Source: Letharia columbiana (Eukaryota; Ascomycota; Lecanoromycetes; Lecanorales; Parmeliaceae). Taken from it: a DNA stretch of 64,000 bases. The translations under genes were made by a program, and so were the position numbers. Location: the NCBI RefSeq assembly GCF_014066305.1, contig NW_023501057.1, forward strand, positions 558,001 through 622,000. Reading direction: 5' to 3'. This document shows positions 11,606 through 21,978 of this stretch, piece after piece (the first letter of the stretch is position 1; each line of letters starts with the position of its first letter). The notes beneath the pieces were generated by a model. That model was not told the DNA's origin. It searched no databases and saw only the letters and a program-made list of their open reading frames with translations.

Positions 11606-12193
11606 TCACTCTTCCACGCCCGGCCTCGCAAGCCTGAATTCTTGCAGCACCACGCTGAGACCTTTCTCCTTAGCCCCTTTCCTCTCATCGCACACCTCAT
11701 CCTCCCTAAACCACCTGAACCCACACTTCCTCAATACCCCCCGACTTCCCTCTCCACCCGGTCCCGTCACCGCCTTTAGATACGCCCTCTCACTCTCATG
11801 TAGCACAGGATGCCCATCTGGATACCTCTGCCAATACATGTGGATCCAAGCCTTCAAAGCTTCCGTAGCGTAGCCGTGGCCCCAAGAGGAGGGGTGGAAG
11901 ATGTAGCCGATCTCGGGGAGGGAGTGGGCGCCTGTCACGCCGATTATCTGAGGGCAACGATTGTCGGTAGAAGGGAGTAGCGAGACGGCATAAGTCATGC
12001 TCTTTTCACTTTCCAGCCTTATCCTGAGCCATTCGTCACTCTTCTCCAGCGTATCGGGTTCGGTCCAATAGAGTACCCTGGGTTCAGAGCGAATAGCAAA
12101 GACACCTTCTCTGTCTGTGGGAGAGAGAGCACGGAGAAGGAGGCGCTCGGTGGTGATTGTGTCGCTAGGACGGTGTATTGTTGGTGATGACAT
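11606..12193 (-). CDS. GNAT-family N-acetyltransferase, RimJ/RimL type
   Basis: Single-exon gene, 195 aa. It opens with TITTERLLLRALSPTDREGV, the usual beta1-alpha1 start of RimJ/RimL-like acetyltransferases (TERLxLRxL). The central strands (YAVSLLP, PQIIGVTGAH, IGYIFHPSSWGHGYATEALKAW) form the GNAT motif A, with the WGHGYATEAL loop that binds the acetyl-CoA pyrophosphate (Q/R-x-x-G-x-G/A). The C-terminal part (SRGVLRKCGFRW) matches the motif B helix, where the family shows N-x-x-S-x-x-x-x-x-x-x-G-F. Such fungal proteins acetylate small amines, antibiotics or protein N-termini; the substrate here is unknown. It is divergent from SAD1 across 380 bp. Confidence 0.85.
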   Translation of the reverse strand: MSSPTIHRPSDTITTERLLLRALSPTDREGVFAIRSEPRVLYWTEPDTLEKSDEWLRIRLESEKSMTYAVSLLPSTDNRCPQIIGVTGAHSLPEIGYIFHPSSWGHGYATEALKAWIHMYWQRYPDGHPVLHESERAYLKAVTGPGGEGSRGVLRKCGFRWFREDEVCDERKGAKEKGLSVVLQEFRLARPGVEE

Positions 12194-12573
12194 TGTGTAA
12201 GGTCAATCGGGTGCAAGAGAAATGTATTTTGTAATAAACATTGCGAGGAAAACGGCTAGACAAGAGGTGCAACAATGTGAGTCAGGAGCTAATGCATGGT
12301 CATTGCACAGTCTTTCGAAATACAATCGGTCATCGAGGCCTCAACAGTCAGTACAAAGCTTTGAGCTTATGCTTGGCAAAGCTCTTCTTGCAGGTCTTGA
12401 GAATTCAAGCAGATCGAAAATTCAAGTAGATATTTAAGTGGATCGAGTGTCGCTTTACTCCTGTGTTGCCTCTCAGTGCTCACTCGCTAAAGCGGCGGCT
12501 TGCTCTGCCAAGCCCGCCCTAAGGTCTCGCCGTACGAACCTGAAGTCAACAGTCCTTACATGCAACACTTACA
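12194..12573. promoter_or_regulatory. Divergent promoter region between the GNAT gene and SAD1
   Basis: A 380-bp gap separating two divergent start codons. Nothing beyond the expected promoter and leader function can be supported; no clear TATA box or known operator was seen. Confidence 0.45.
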
Positions 12574-14491
12574 ATGGTCAAGAGGCAGGCGGAAGAGTCA
12601 CTTGAAGATGTACTGACTGCTGACTCTCCCGCGTCGAAGAAAGCTCGAGTCGACGACCTTCCATACCTCCATCGACAGACCAATGGCTCGAGTCATGTAC
12701 TAGGGAGATCCGTACTCGTGGATGGAGAGGTACGCGAAGAGGATGAGAGAAACGGCGACGATGTCTTGGCGGCAGCGGATCAGGAAGAGGAGGAGCTAGA
12801 AGAGGCAGCAGGCGAGCCTGTCGATCAAGACGAGAAGTCGGCATATTCAGTAACATCACGGCAGCAAGCCCCAACCGAGGGCTATTCCGACCTCTATCTG
12901 GACACCATAAATCGGTCGGTACTGGATTTTGACTTCGAGAAGCTCTGTTCAATCACTCTATCGAACATCAACGTCTACGCGTGCTTGGTGTGTGGAAAGT
13001 ATTATCAAGGACGAGGCCCGAAGTCGCATGCCTACTTTCATGCTTTGGAGGTGGGTCACCATGTTTACGTCAATATGCAAACGAAAAGGGTTTATGTGTT
13101 GCCAGAAGGTTATGAGGTGAAGAGCAAGAGTTTGGATGACATCAAATTTGTGGTGGATCCTCAGCTCGCAAGGGAAGAAATCGTGCAATTGGACAGGGAG
13201 GCAAAGGACGCGTGGGATTTGGGTGGGAAGAAGTATAGACCAGGTACGAACATATCTCTTTTTCTTCGGATGTCTAGAGAGCTGGGCTGTAAGATTGAGA
13301 TGTCATCCTGATTTTGAGCCAGTCTCAGTTTACAAAAGCCCTATGGCTAGAGCATTGGCCCACAGACATCAGAAGTCGTGTGTGTCTTTCATTGGTCATA
13401 TTGCTTTGATGTGGTTTCAGCTATGACGAGTTTTGCGTTCTCTGACTCGAATCCTTGCTGACCACCCAGTAGGCTTCGTAGGAATGAACAACATCAAAGA
13501 AAACGACTACTTCAACGTCATCATACAAGCCTTAGCGCACATCCCTCCCTTACGAAACTTCATCATGCTCGAAGACCTATCCCAAAGATCTGAGCTCGTC
13601 CAACGGTTCTCGGTCCTCGTCCGCAAAATATGGAATACGCGCGCCTTCAAAACCCACGTCTCCCCTCACGAGCTTCTCCAGCAAATCTCCCGACAATCTA
13701 ACAAACGCTTCGACCTCCTTCACCAATCCGATCCCGTCGACTTTCTCAGTTGGTTTTTGAACAATATGCACCTCGCCCTCGGGGGCAGCAAAACGAAACC
13801 CGGAACTAGCATTATTCAACGGGTTTTCCAAGGAAAGCTGAAAATTGAATCGCAGCAGATCACCGCCAAAGCGGATGCTGGTGACCGTCTTCGCTTCGAA
13901 GAGGCTGCAGAAGTTCTGGTGGACACTACACCTTACTTGATGCTAACCCTTGACTTGCCGGCGGCGCCGCTCTTCCAGGACGAATTGGAGAAGAACATCA
14001 TACCGCAGGTGCCACTAACCTCTATCTTATCGAAGTACGATGGATTGAAATCCCAAGAACATCTCAACACGCGGAAACGATACCGACTGTTACATCCATT
14101 ACCACCTTACCTCCTCTTCCACATCAAACGGTTCTCCAAAAACAAATTCGTCGTGGAACATAATCCAACAATCGTCACTTTCCCCACCAGGTCCCTCGAC
14201 ATGTCACCATACGTGGAACCGAACCCTTCATTGCATTCACCCGGCGAGCCGATATGGTATGATCTTGTGGCCAACGTGACGCACGAAGCCGTGAGGACGC
14301 GGGATGATAGTGTAGAGGGAGAGGCGGAAAGGAAGGTCTGGAGGGTACAGGTCCGCGATCGAGCGCGGGATGAATGGTTGGAAATACAGGATCTGTACGT
14401 TGAGAGGGTCGTTACCGAGACGTTGTTTACGAAGGAGAGTGTGTTGATGGTGTGGGAGAGGCGGAAAGAGGGGAAGGGGAAGGAGAAATGA
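12574..14491 (+). CDS. SAD1: U4/U6.U5 tri-snRNP assembly factor Sad1 (USP39 homolog), inactive ubiquitin hydrolase fold
   Basis: Nuclear splicing factor needed for tri-snRNP addition to the spliceosome. Exons 12574-13243 and 13473-14491 give 562 aa; the 229-nt intron (donor GTACGA, acceptor CCCAGTAG) is the longest of the confidently defined introns. An acidic N-terminal tail (~100 residues) is followed by a ZnF-UBP domain (NVYACLVCGKYYQGRG, SHAYFHALEVGHHVYVN) and a USP-like domain that begins GFVGMNNIKENDYFNVIIQA. In active proteases the last block reads GLxNLGNTCYMN; here the catalytic Cys position is Asp (ENDYFN), as in Sad1/USP39 generally, so it should bind but not cleave ubiquitin-like folds. 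Later marks are DPVDFLSWFLNNMH and LLFHIKRFSKNKF. The gene is intact. Confidence 0.95.
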
Positions 14492-14643
14492 TGTACCAAG
14501 GAGGGCAGAAAGCAGCATGTTTGAAATGGCTCTCTCTCAGCATTGTTGAGGAACACAAAATGTCCAGAAATCTGCCTCCCCATGGGAAGCTGACCTTTAG
14601 CATTGCACCGATCTTGCTCAAAGGCATTTTGACTGTACCCACG

Positions 14644-17482
14644 CTATTCTACCACAACGACATCCCCACCGCCTCCTCCCTCCGCACCCACCACATCCTC
14701 CCCCGCCACACCCAACTGCTCCATCTCCCCCAGCAAAAACTCAACCAGCCAGCTTTCCCCCCACAGTTCCTCGATCCTCCTGTAGTGCCTCTCCGTGTAC
14801 ACCCTCAACGCCTCCACCACCTCCCTCCCGCCCCTCCTCTTCCCCAGCCCGGCCAGCCGCTCGGCACCGTAGCTCCGGACCACCACACCCAGCACCCTCT
14901 GCGCCACCGCGCAGGTGCGGGCGTTGGTGTTCCAGTCCCGGGCCCGGGCGAGGAGGGAGAGGAGTTGCTCGTCGCCGAGGGAGCCGAGGACCTGATCGAC
15001 CGCGGTCGACCCGGATATCGACCCCGCTTCCCGCGGCTGCGTGTCCACCACGCCTTGCAACAGGCTCAGCAGCCTTGCCGGGTGATTCAACGCCAGCGCC
15101 AGGGTGATGGCTTCCCGGTAATTCCCCCGGTGGATGTGGTTCTGCAGCTCCTGATCCTGCTCCACACGCCTCGTAGCCGCTGCGGAAGTCTTGGCCGCCG
15201 TCTCACTACTCGTGTCTTTCCAGAACGTAACAACGCTGTCGCCGCCACCGGACACCAGCATGCCGGTGTCTGGGTTGACGGTAAGCGCCCAGATGCGGTC
15301 GGTGTGGTTGTCTAACGTTGCTGCGACTTCGCCTGTTGATGCATCCCAGACTTTCAGGAGACCGTCGCCTCCAGCGGAAGCGATGAGAGGGGGACGTGTT
15401 GATGAGGCCGAAGCATTCAATGTGATTGATGAAGATGTGGTTGGAAGCCAGAGCACTTTGAGTACGCTGTTGGTATGGCCTTCTAGTGTGCGCAGACAGC
15501 TGTAATCATTCAGACTCCAGATCTTGACAGTCTTGTCCCCGCTGCCTGTTAGTACTAGTCCTCGATTGGAGCTTGCAGGTCCATTCTCCCCAGATATTGG
15601 GGGGGGTGTCTTTAGGTGCGAAGACGACGGACCAAACGCCGCGACGGTGGCCGCGGAGGATGCCTTGGACTTCACCTTCTTCTGTTGACCAGATCTTGAC
15701 GGTTCGATCTTGGGAGGCGGAGGCGAAAAGAGAGGAGGTTGAAGAGAGGGATATGGCGTTGATGTCTTTGTCGTGGGCTTTGCGAGTGTATAGCGCTCTG
15801 GAGGATGATGTTGACGTTTTGGGAACGTTCCAGCGTTTAATGGTGCGGTCTTGGGAACCTGTCAAAAAGAACGGTGGAGTATGCTCGAGAGGATTCGTAC
15901 GTTCAGGTGGGTTTTGAGGTGGTGCTGACGAGGGGAGAGATATTGCTCCGATTGATTCGGCATGGCCTGTAAATGTCGCGTATAGCTGGTACAAATTTGA
16001 GGCGTGGTCTATTCGCCATAGACGTGCTGTGTTATCTTTGGCACCTGTTGCGAGCCAGCAGCCAGACCAATCGACAGAGAGGCATATGATAATATCCTCA
16101 TGGCCCTCGAGGAGGGCGACGTCAGCGCCGAAGTACCTCGCAGAAGTTGCTGATAGTGAATCTGATTTCGAGCTTGCCAAAGAGACAAGACGGATATCTT
16201 CAGAGTTGGTGGCTAAGGCCAACAGCGCCCGATCTGGCGTCACATAAGCTAGGTCTATGATCTCGTCATGCGTTCCAGATATCCGACGAATGATAGGCAG
16301 CGGTTCGATGAGGACGTCAGACGGTATTTCTGAGAGGGAAGCAGTCGAATGGAGTATCAATGATTGATCTGCATGTACAGAAAGTAGGAACCTCTGACTG
16401 AAATTTTGCAAAACGTGCACAATTCCATGTCCTTCTCCACCAGCTTCCTGCTCTTTTGTTACCTCTCTTCCAGTCTCGACATTCCATATTCTCAGTCTTC
16501 CGCGTTCGCCTCCAGCGTAAAGCAGGGTACCTTCCTCGAGTAGTCCTACGGCCTCAACGCTCTCAAGGATGGGCATGACTTTTCTCGATTTCCAAGTGCG
16601 GGCATCCCAAACAATGGCAGTCTTGTCTCTGCTGGCAGAAACAAAGGTATGCGAGTCTGCCGAATAATCGAGACTCCGAACGACAGAAACATGAGAATCT
16701 AACGTTGCCACTGATTTACGCTTTGCGAGGTCCCAGATCCTTATCTTGCCATCCTCGCTGCCGGATGCCAGGCGGAATGCTGCTCCCAAATCATGACCTT
16801 TAGACATGTCTTCATCTCGTTGCAAATCACTCCTCGATCGTCGCTTCTTATTGGACTTCGTGTTCTTGTCATGCTCGGCAGCCGAGACTTCAAAGAAATG
16901 TAGAGCAGAGATGACACCAGCATGGCCACGGAAGGTATGCGTGACATATCCTCCCCTGATATCCCATACTTTGAGGACTCCATCAGCGCCTCCTGTTGCC
17001 AGTAGGGTCCCGGTACTGTCTACTGCAGCCGTAATCACCGGGGTTGTGTGAGGCTTCAATGTTCTTAATAGTGATGCATTGACTAAGGGTGTGTCGTTCT
17101 CGGAGTGCTGTAATGCATACATCTTCATGGATAACGAACGAGAACATGCTATGAGATGCGACGCGCTTGGCGTGACTGAATGAAAGGGTTAGCCCGGCCA
17201 CATGGATGTATCGAGAGGGGTAGTTACGTGAGAGCGTCGTTAGGACCTCGCCATCCTATCAAACCCTCAGCGTGATATGTTGACTGCCAGATCATCTCTA
17301 CATACACCCTCTATGCGAGCCAGTAGCTCCCCAGTGCCCAAATCCGTGAGCAGAGCTTCTTCGCCCAAGCATGTTGCTAGGATCCGTCCTTCTCGGTCAA
17401 GGGCAACATCACCGCTGGTATAGATTGGCTGTATAGTCCGCTCAGGGTCATAGGTGGTCGTAAGCTTCTTCCTCACAGACAT
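14644..17482 (-). CDS. UTP13: Utp13, WD40 subunit of the SSU processome (UtpB complex), one frameshift
   Basis: Nucleolar WD40 protein of UtpB, required for 18S rRNA maturation (TBL3 in animals). Exons read 17482-17306, 17255-17228 (only 28 nt) and 17175-14644; introns are 50 and 52 nt. The start MSVRKKLTTTYDPERTI is the first ATG in frame. Many WD repeats follow (LLATGGADGVLKVWD, LASGSEDGKIRIWDLAKRKS, FVSASRDKTAIVWDAR, LATGAKDNTARLWRI, FLTGSQDRTIKRWN, LFASASQDRTVKIWS, VLTGSGDKTVKIWSL, LIASAGGDGLLKVWD), then the C-terminal helical Utp13 domain (DQELQNHIHRGNYREAITLA). The frame breaks at plus-strand G8 (15599-15606): with seven C on the coding strand it runs on as FAPKDTPPISGEN into the next WD repeat. 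Exon lengths sum to 3n+1, so one base is surplus. Corrected length is about 911 aa. Confidence 0.93.
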
Positions 17483-18194
17483 GCTCGCTGCCTTCAAGTG
17501 CAAGGAGAGACAAGTGATTCACTAATAAGGAAGATCAAACTCCCTCATAAATGGTGCGAAACATGGGCCATGTCCTCTACTGATGGTCGCATTTGTTGGG
17601 TTTGATGCCTTTTACAACTAAAGCAGTGAGAATGATCAACTGTAATATGGCTCAAGTGTAGAATGAAGCTGCTCCAAAATTTCTTTCACTTTCACGATAA
17701 AGTAAGGTTTAGGTTAGGTGGTGCGGCGGGAGATCAAAATGACATGCATGGAAATTAGCGGGAGATCGGAGACCCGGGAGATCTAAGCCCAACAGAGTTG
17801 ATGGGTAAACATTCAATCCGGGTACGCGTTTCACCGAGCAAGTCCATTAATTATTAAGTACCCGCGTTTTCTTCAAGTCGCAGAAGATAAGTTTGGTCTG
17901 TGGTGTACCCTTGGAACTTGTGTGTTACTTGCAGGTTTGTTATCTATTTTATGCAAAGCTACTTCCGCTAATAACTTGTTTCTAGGCGCACCCACCTTGC
18001 GCCGCCGCGCGTTGTGGACCCCTATCTCGTAATCGCAATTGATCGAGTGTGGGATTCTATTGGCACAGCTATTAAGAGCAGCAGAGATAACGATCCTTTC
18101 AGGGTCTGGAAAGAAAGAAAGAAAAAAATGGAAATTCGCACTTAATATTATTACAGACTCGCTTTTGCCCTACCAGGAGACCGCCCACAATGTC
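17483..18194. other. Intergenic region upstream of UTP13
   Basis: A 712-bp gap between the UTP13 start and the stop of the sphingolipid desaturase gene (both minus). It holds the UTP13 promoter and the desaturase 3' end. No coding frame or RNA gene is supported. Confidence 0.5.
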
Positions 18195-20200
18195 TCAATG
18201 CAGCCCACTCTCCCCAGTTGCAGCCATGTACGTTTGACATTTGACCATCATTTCCACCTGCGCTGCCACCTCGCCCAGCTTTCCCAGCACTTGCTTATTA
18301 CCCTCAACAAACCCAAAGATCTTATACTCAATGTTCGTATCCTCACAAAACTCTCTTACGAGCACTTGCAGTCTCCTCAAGTTGTGCCGAGGAACCCGAG
18401 GAAAGAGGTGATGCACGGCTTGGAACTGCAGACCACCATGGACAAAGTCAAACCAAGCAGGACAGTCAACGTCCATTGTTGTTCTCAACTGCCGTTGAGG
18501 GAAAGACTCTGCATCGCCGAGGTCGGCAGTTGGCATTGCCCAATGCGAAAGTGTGATCTGCACATGTAGCGGCATAGTGATAATGTGAGAAACGAGAACG
18601 AAAGCGACGCGTAGAGTCCAGGTCGGAATACTTCGCCATAACAAGCAATACCCGAACAGAAACCAATAGCCCAACATGAATGCTATCTCGGTAGGCCGAG
18701 TCCAGGCTGCGCAGCCAAGGTTTGTGGAGCGAGAAGAGAGGAGGTGCAGCCATGATAGGAGGTATAGGTTGAATCGGGCAATGCCCATGACTGGGTAGTA
18801 GGTGTAAGCCTGGTACTTGACCGCAATGTTGGCGAAGGCATCCCAGGTGTAGGTGAAGTCGTAATAGCTGGAATGGAGGGAGCGAAAGAAGGATGGACAA
18901 GTGGCGAACAAAGGTACGTTTTGAATATCAGGGTCATGTTCCTGTTCAGATCAGCAGATACTTTCCACTGAAGTCATATCACATACTGGGTGGTTGGTCA
19001 CAAGGTGATGAACATTATGGCTGCTTTTCCACCAGCCTATCGACAGTCCGCAACAAAAGTCGGCAATGAAAATACCAATCATGGTATCAGCCACAAAATT
19101 GTGCGTAATGCCTCTATGGCCTGCGTCATGCGCCGTGAACATGATCTGATGCTATTGGCGGATCAGCAAATTGAGGACTGCTGAATGGAGTACATGAGCT
19201 TACCCAGAATAGACCGAGAAAGCATGCGGAAGTCAGATACCACTCCGCTCGAAGGAAAGTCAAAAAAAGAGAGAACAGGAGGATGTATCGTATAATTTCC
19301 TTGCCGTATTCGATGTAATGGCATTCATAGAAACCTTCGTCTTTGACTCGCTGATGCAATGTCTGATATTTCAAGGTGATCGCGCGCTGTGTCTCTGCAT
19401 CTAATGAGGGATTGTCCCGGACATCGTTGTCGATGGCTTTCTGTACAGCAGACGATGTGTAGTCCGTGGGCGACAAGTGCTGATGATCGTTCAGTTGGGC
19501 ATTTGAAGATTTATGTCTATGTTCCGTGCCTTGATCATGGTGTACAGATGAGGAGTACTGGTCAAGGCCCTTGTTGGGATGACTACTGATCATAGCCGAG
19601 TGGCTGGTATCCTCAGTTGTCATGGAGTCGAGGCTTGTCGTACTGGAATTCAAAGACTCTAGGCTTGAGCTCCAGGAGCTGCCAGCGTCGTCGCCATCTT
19701 CGTCGTCAGGAATGTATTGAGCAGCTTCTGTGTTATCCCGGTAGATGCCTCCTCTTATTGGTGGTGTAAAGTTTACCCACGGCCCAGCTATCAGGCCTAT
19801 GCGGTATTTGTTCATCATTTGCAATGCCTTGTGGGAGTGGTAGCTGCAGACACAAAGGAACCATGTCAGCCAAGTGTTGACTTGCAGTATGGACAAGGCA
19901 AAGCATCACGAACATGAGAGTCAGCCAGGCTAAGGAGCGTGGTCGACGATCGAATACTTACCGTCCTCGGAAAGGAAGGTTGCAGGAATTTGACCAAACA
20001 AGGTTGGGCAGGAGTGTTTACACATTAATCTCATCGGTAGCATCTCTTCCAACCATATGAAGTACGGCCAACCGTCCGCCAGGGTGTTTGTCTAGCCAGC
20101 CGTCAAGCTGCAGTACTCTCCCTTCTGTGATAACGATGACACGGCCAGCAGCGATGAGTGCTTCGATCCTTCTTCGAGAGAATATCTGGTTGTGGTCCAT
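18195..20200 (-). CDS. Delta-8 sphingolipid desaturase with N-terminal cytochrome b5 domain
   Basis: ER enzyme that introduces the delta-8 double bond into the long-chain base of fungal glucosylceramide. Exons 20200-20022, 19843-19204, 19151-18987 and 18941-18195 give 576 aa with phase preserved at every junction. The N-terminal cytochrome b5 domain carries the haem motif HPGG (residues 39-42). A Ser/Asp-rich linker of about 100 residues precedes the membrane part. The three histidine boxes are HDAGH (281-285), HNVHH (318-322) and QFQAVHH (500-506); Gln in place of the first His of box 3 is the hallmark of front-end desaturases. WWKSSHNVHHLVTNHP and HHLFPRVPRHNLRR fit the fungal Sld family. 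The first intron (178 nt) is long and least certain; the other two are 52 and 45 nt. A related delta-6 fatty acid desaturase is the alternative, but the linker and box context favour sphingolipids. Confidence 0.9.
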
Positions 20201-21978
20201 GGTGGCTGTAAGCCGGAGAAGCGTTGATATAGGTGTGTTGGTAGAGATGTAGAGGTATGCTGCATGGTGGGTTCTGGAGGCAGAGGTTGAGAGACAGGGG
20301 GTGGTGTGGGGGAAGTGAAGAGAAGAATGTTGTTGGAACATGAATTGGTAGGGGCGGTGCTAAAAGATCAGAGTAGCGGAATACGCCCAAAATCGCGAGT
20401 TGCGGACTTAAGGTACTTCGCACTTGCTAATTGCTATGATTAAATACCTACCTTACTTTATTGTCCGGCTCGATCGATCGACAAAGACCCCTGAATCTCT
20501 CTTTGCACGCCACGTCCGTTTTCCATTGCGCGGCCTTCTGTGGAGCGCCAAATGTTATGTGTCCTTAACCTAATATTGGTAAGGAACACGTGTGGCCGAA
20601 TGCAGTGAAACTCAGGCTGATCGGATCGAAAAACTCGGTTCATTAGCCTGGACCCTGACCTGGACCCTGACCTGAACCCTGACGGCCGCTAAAATTAACT
20701 TTCAAAGTGGGTCCAATTTCTTTCCCTGCTTTGGATTCTCGGAACGAATCTTCTAGCGTCGAGTCCATGTCGGCGCCAATATGAAAGATCTCTGTGGTAA
20801 GTATACCTATTGTGATCCGGACTGTGAATATCAAGTCAGTAAAATAATTAGATATGCCAGGTTGCAGACCGCGATCTTGAGGGATGTATGAAGCGACGAT
20901 GCCGGAATACCTCCCTCCCAAATATCTTCACAAACGACTCATCTCGATGGTGAGCATTGCTCAAAAGCAGTTTCCCAGACTGATCCGAAGCTGTTCTCCA
21001 TACATCCCTAGAGCTCACTTCTCATACTCTTTCTCTTATGAGTACGGGAACGTTCACTACACATATCTTCCAAACTTCCAGGTCGCCCTCCGTTGGCTTG
21101 AAACCCTCTCCTGCGCATAAGTGAACCCTCACAGAGTCCAATACAAATCGAGATTGGAAGTGGGATCCCTCTGTTGTCTTCGCCAACGAACTACTGCAAC
21201 AATTAGAAAGGCTGCCGTTCTTATATTTGTATCCATCCGTGTTTCTTTTCGTATCTGCCATGTTAAGCACTGGAGGCAGGCAGAGAGATAAAGAAGGAGA
21301 GAAATAATGGAGCAACACTTGGTGAATCTTTGTATAAAGCCCAAGACAAGGTATTGCACAAGGGAAATGAAGCTGCTGTCACGCCTCATAGGCTGGCGAC
21401 GATTCATTTCAGGATGCCCAACTTGCCTTCATGTTCTTATGGAGGGGCGAGATCCACCGCCATATACTTGGAGCACGCCCTTACTAGATTATCTTCGTAT
21501 TAATCTTCACCATGCTTGCGTCTCATGTATCATATCGTTCGCAGTATGTAGTCGGAAGCCGGCGGAAGCTGCTCGAATGACGATTAGACCCAAGAGGTGG
21601 CGCAATCAAAAGTGGTCTGTGGACATAGACAATGGCACGTTGAAGGATATCTATACATGATTCTACATACGGTTAGCGCAGCAGGTAGGCATAATGATTA
21701 GACCACAAGAAAGACTGCAAAACACCCACGCACTGCAACAATGCTTATGCAACAACCTCAACTTGCAGAACAGGCTCTATCTCAGCGCAACCAGACTCAA
21801 TACCACCCAGAAGGCCAAAAGAGGTAGGCCTGCAGTCTGACCTCAAATGGGCCGTCAGGCCTACTTGACCCGCGTTTGTTTGGTGAGTACAAGTTTGCTA
21901 ATTTTCCTTCGTTGAGATTGTGTTCGATATCTTACCATTTCAACAAACTTGCCGGTCTTTCTTCACAAACATTTGATC
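20201..21978. other. Intergenic region 1.8 kb, divergent promoters and a short tandem repeat
   Basis: Separates the divergent desaturase and the membrane-protein gene at 21979. Apart from a 12-bp tandem repeat at 20647-20682 and TACCTACCTTACTT-like words near 20440, I see no structure. Open frames under 120 codons look like chance; none has a domain or a codon pattern like the neighbours. Confidence 0.55.
20647..20682. repeat. 12-bp tandem repeat, three copies
   Basis: Unit CCTGGACCCTGA at 20647-20658 and 20659-20670, then CCTGAACCCTGA at 20671-20682 with one change. It lies in the non-coding gap upstream of the desaturase gene. Confidence 0.85.

Noticed and set aside
20643..20921. 93-codon minus-strand frame ending in a Gly/Gln/Pro repeat
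   Set aside because: Its apparent repeat is only the translation of the 12-bp DNA tandem repeat; no other support.
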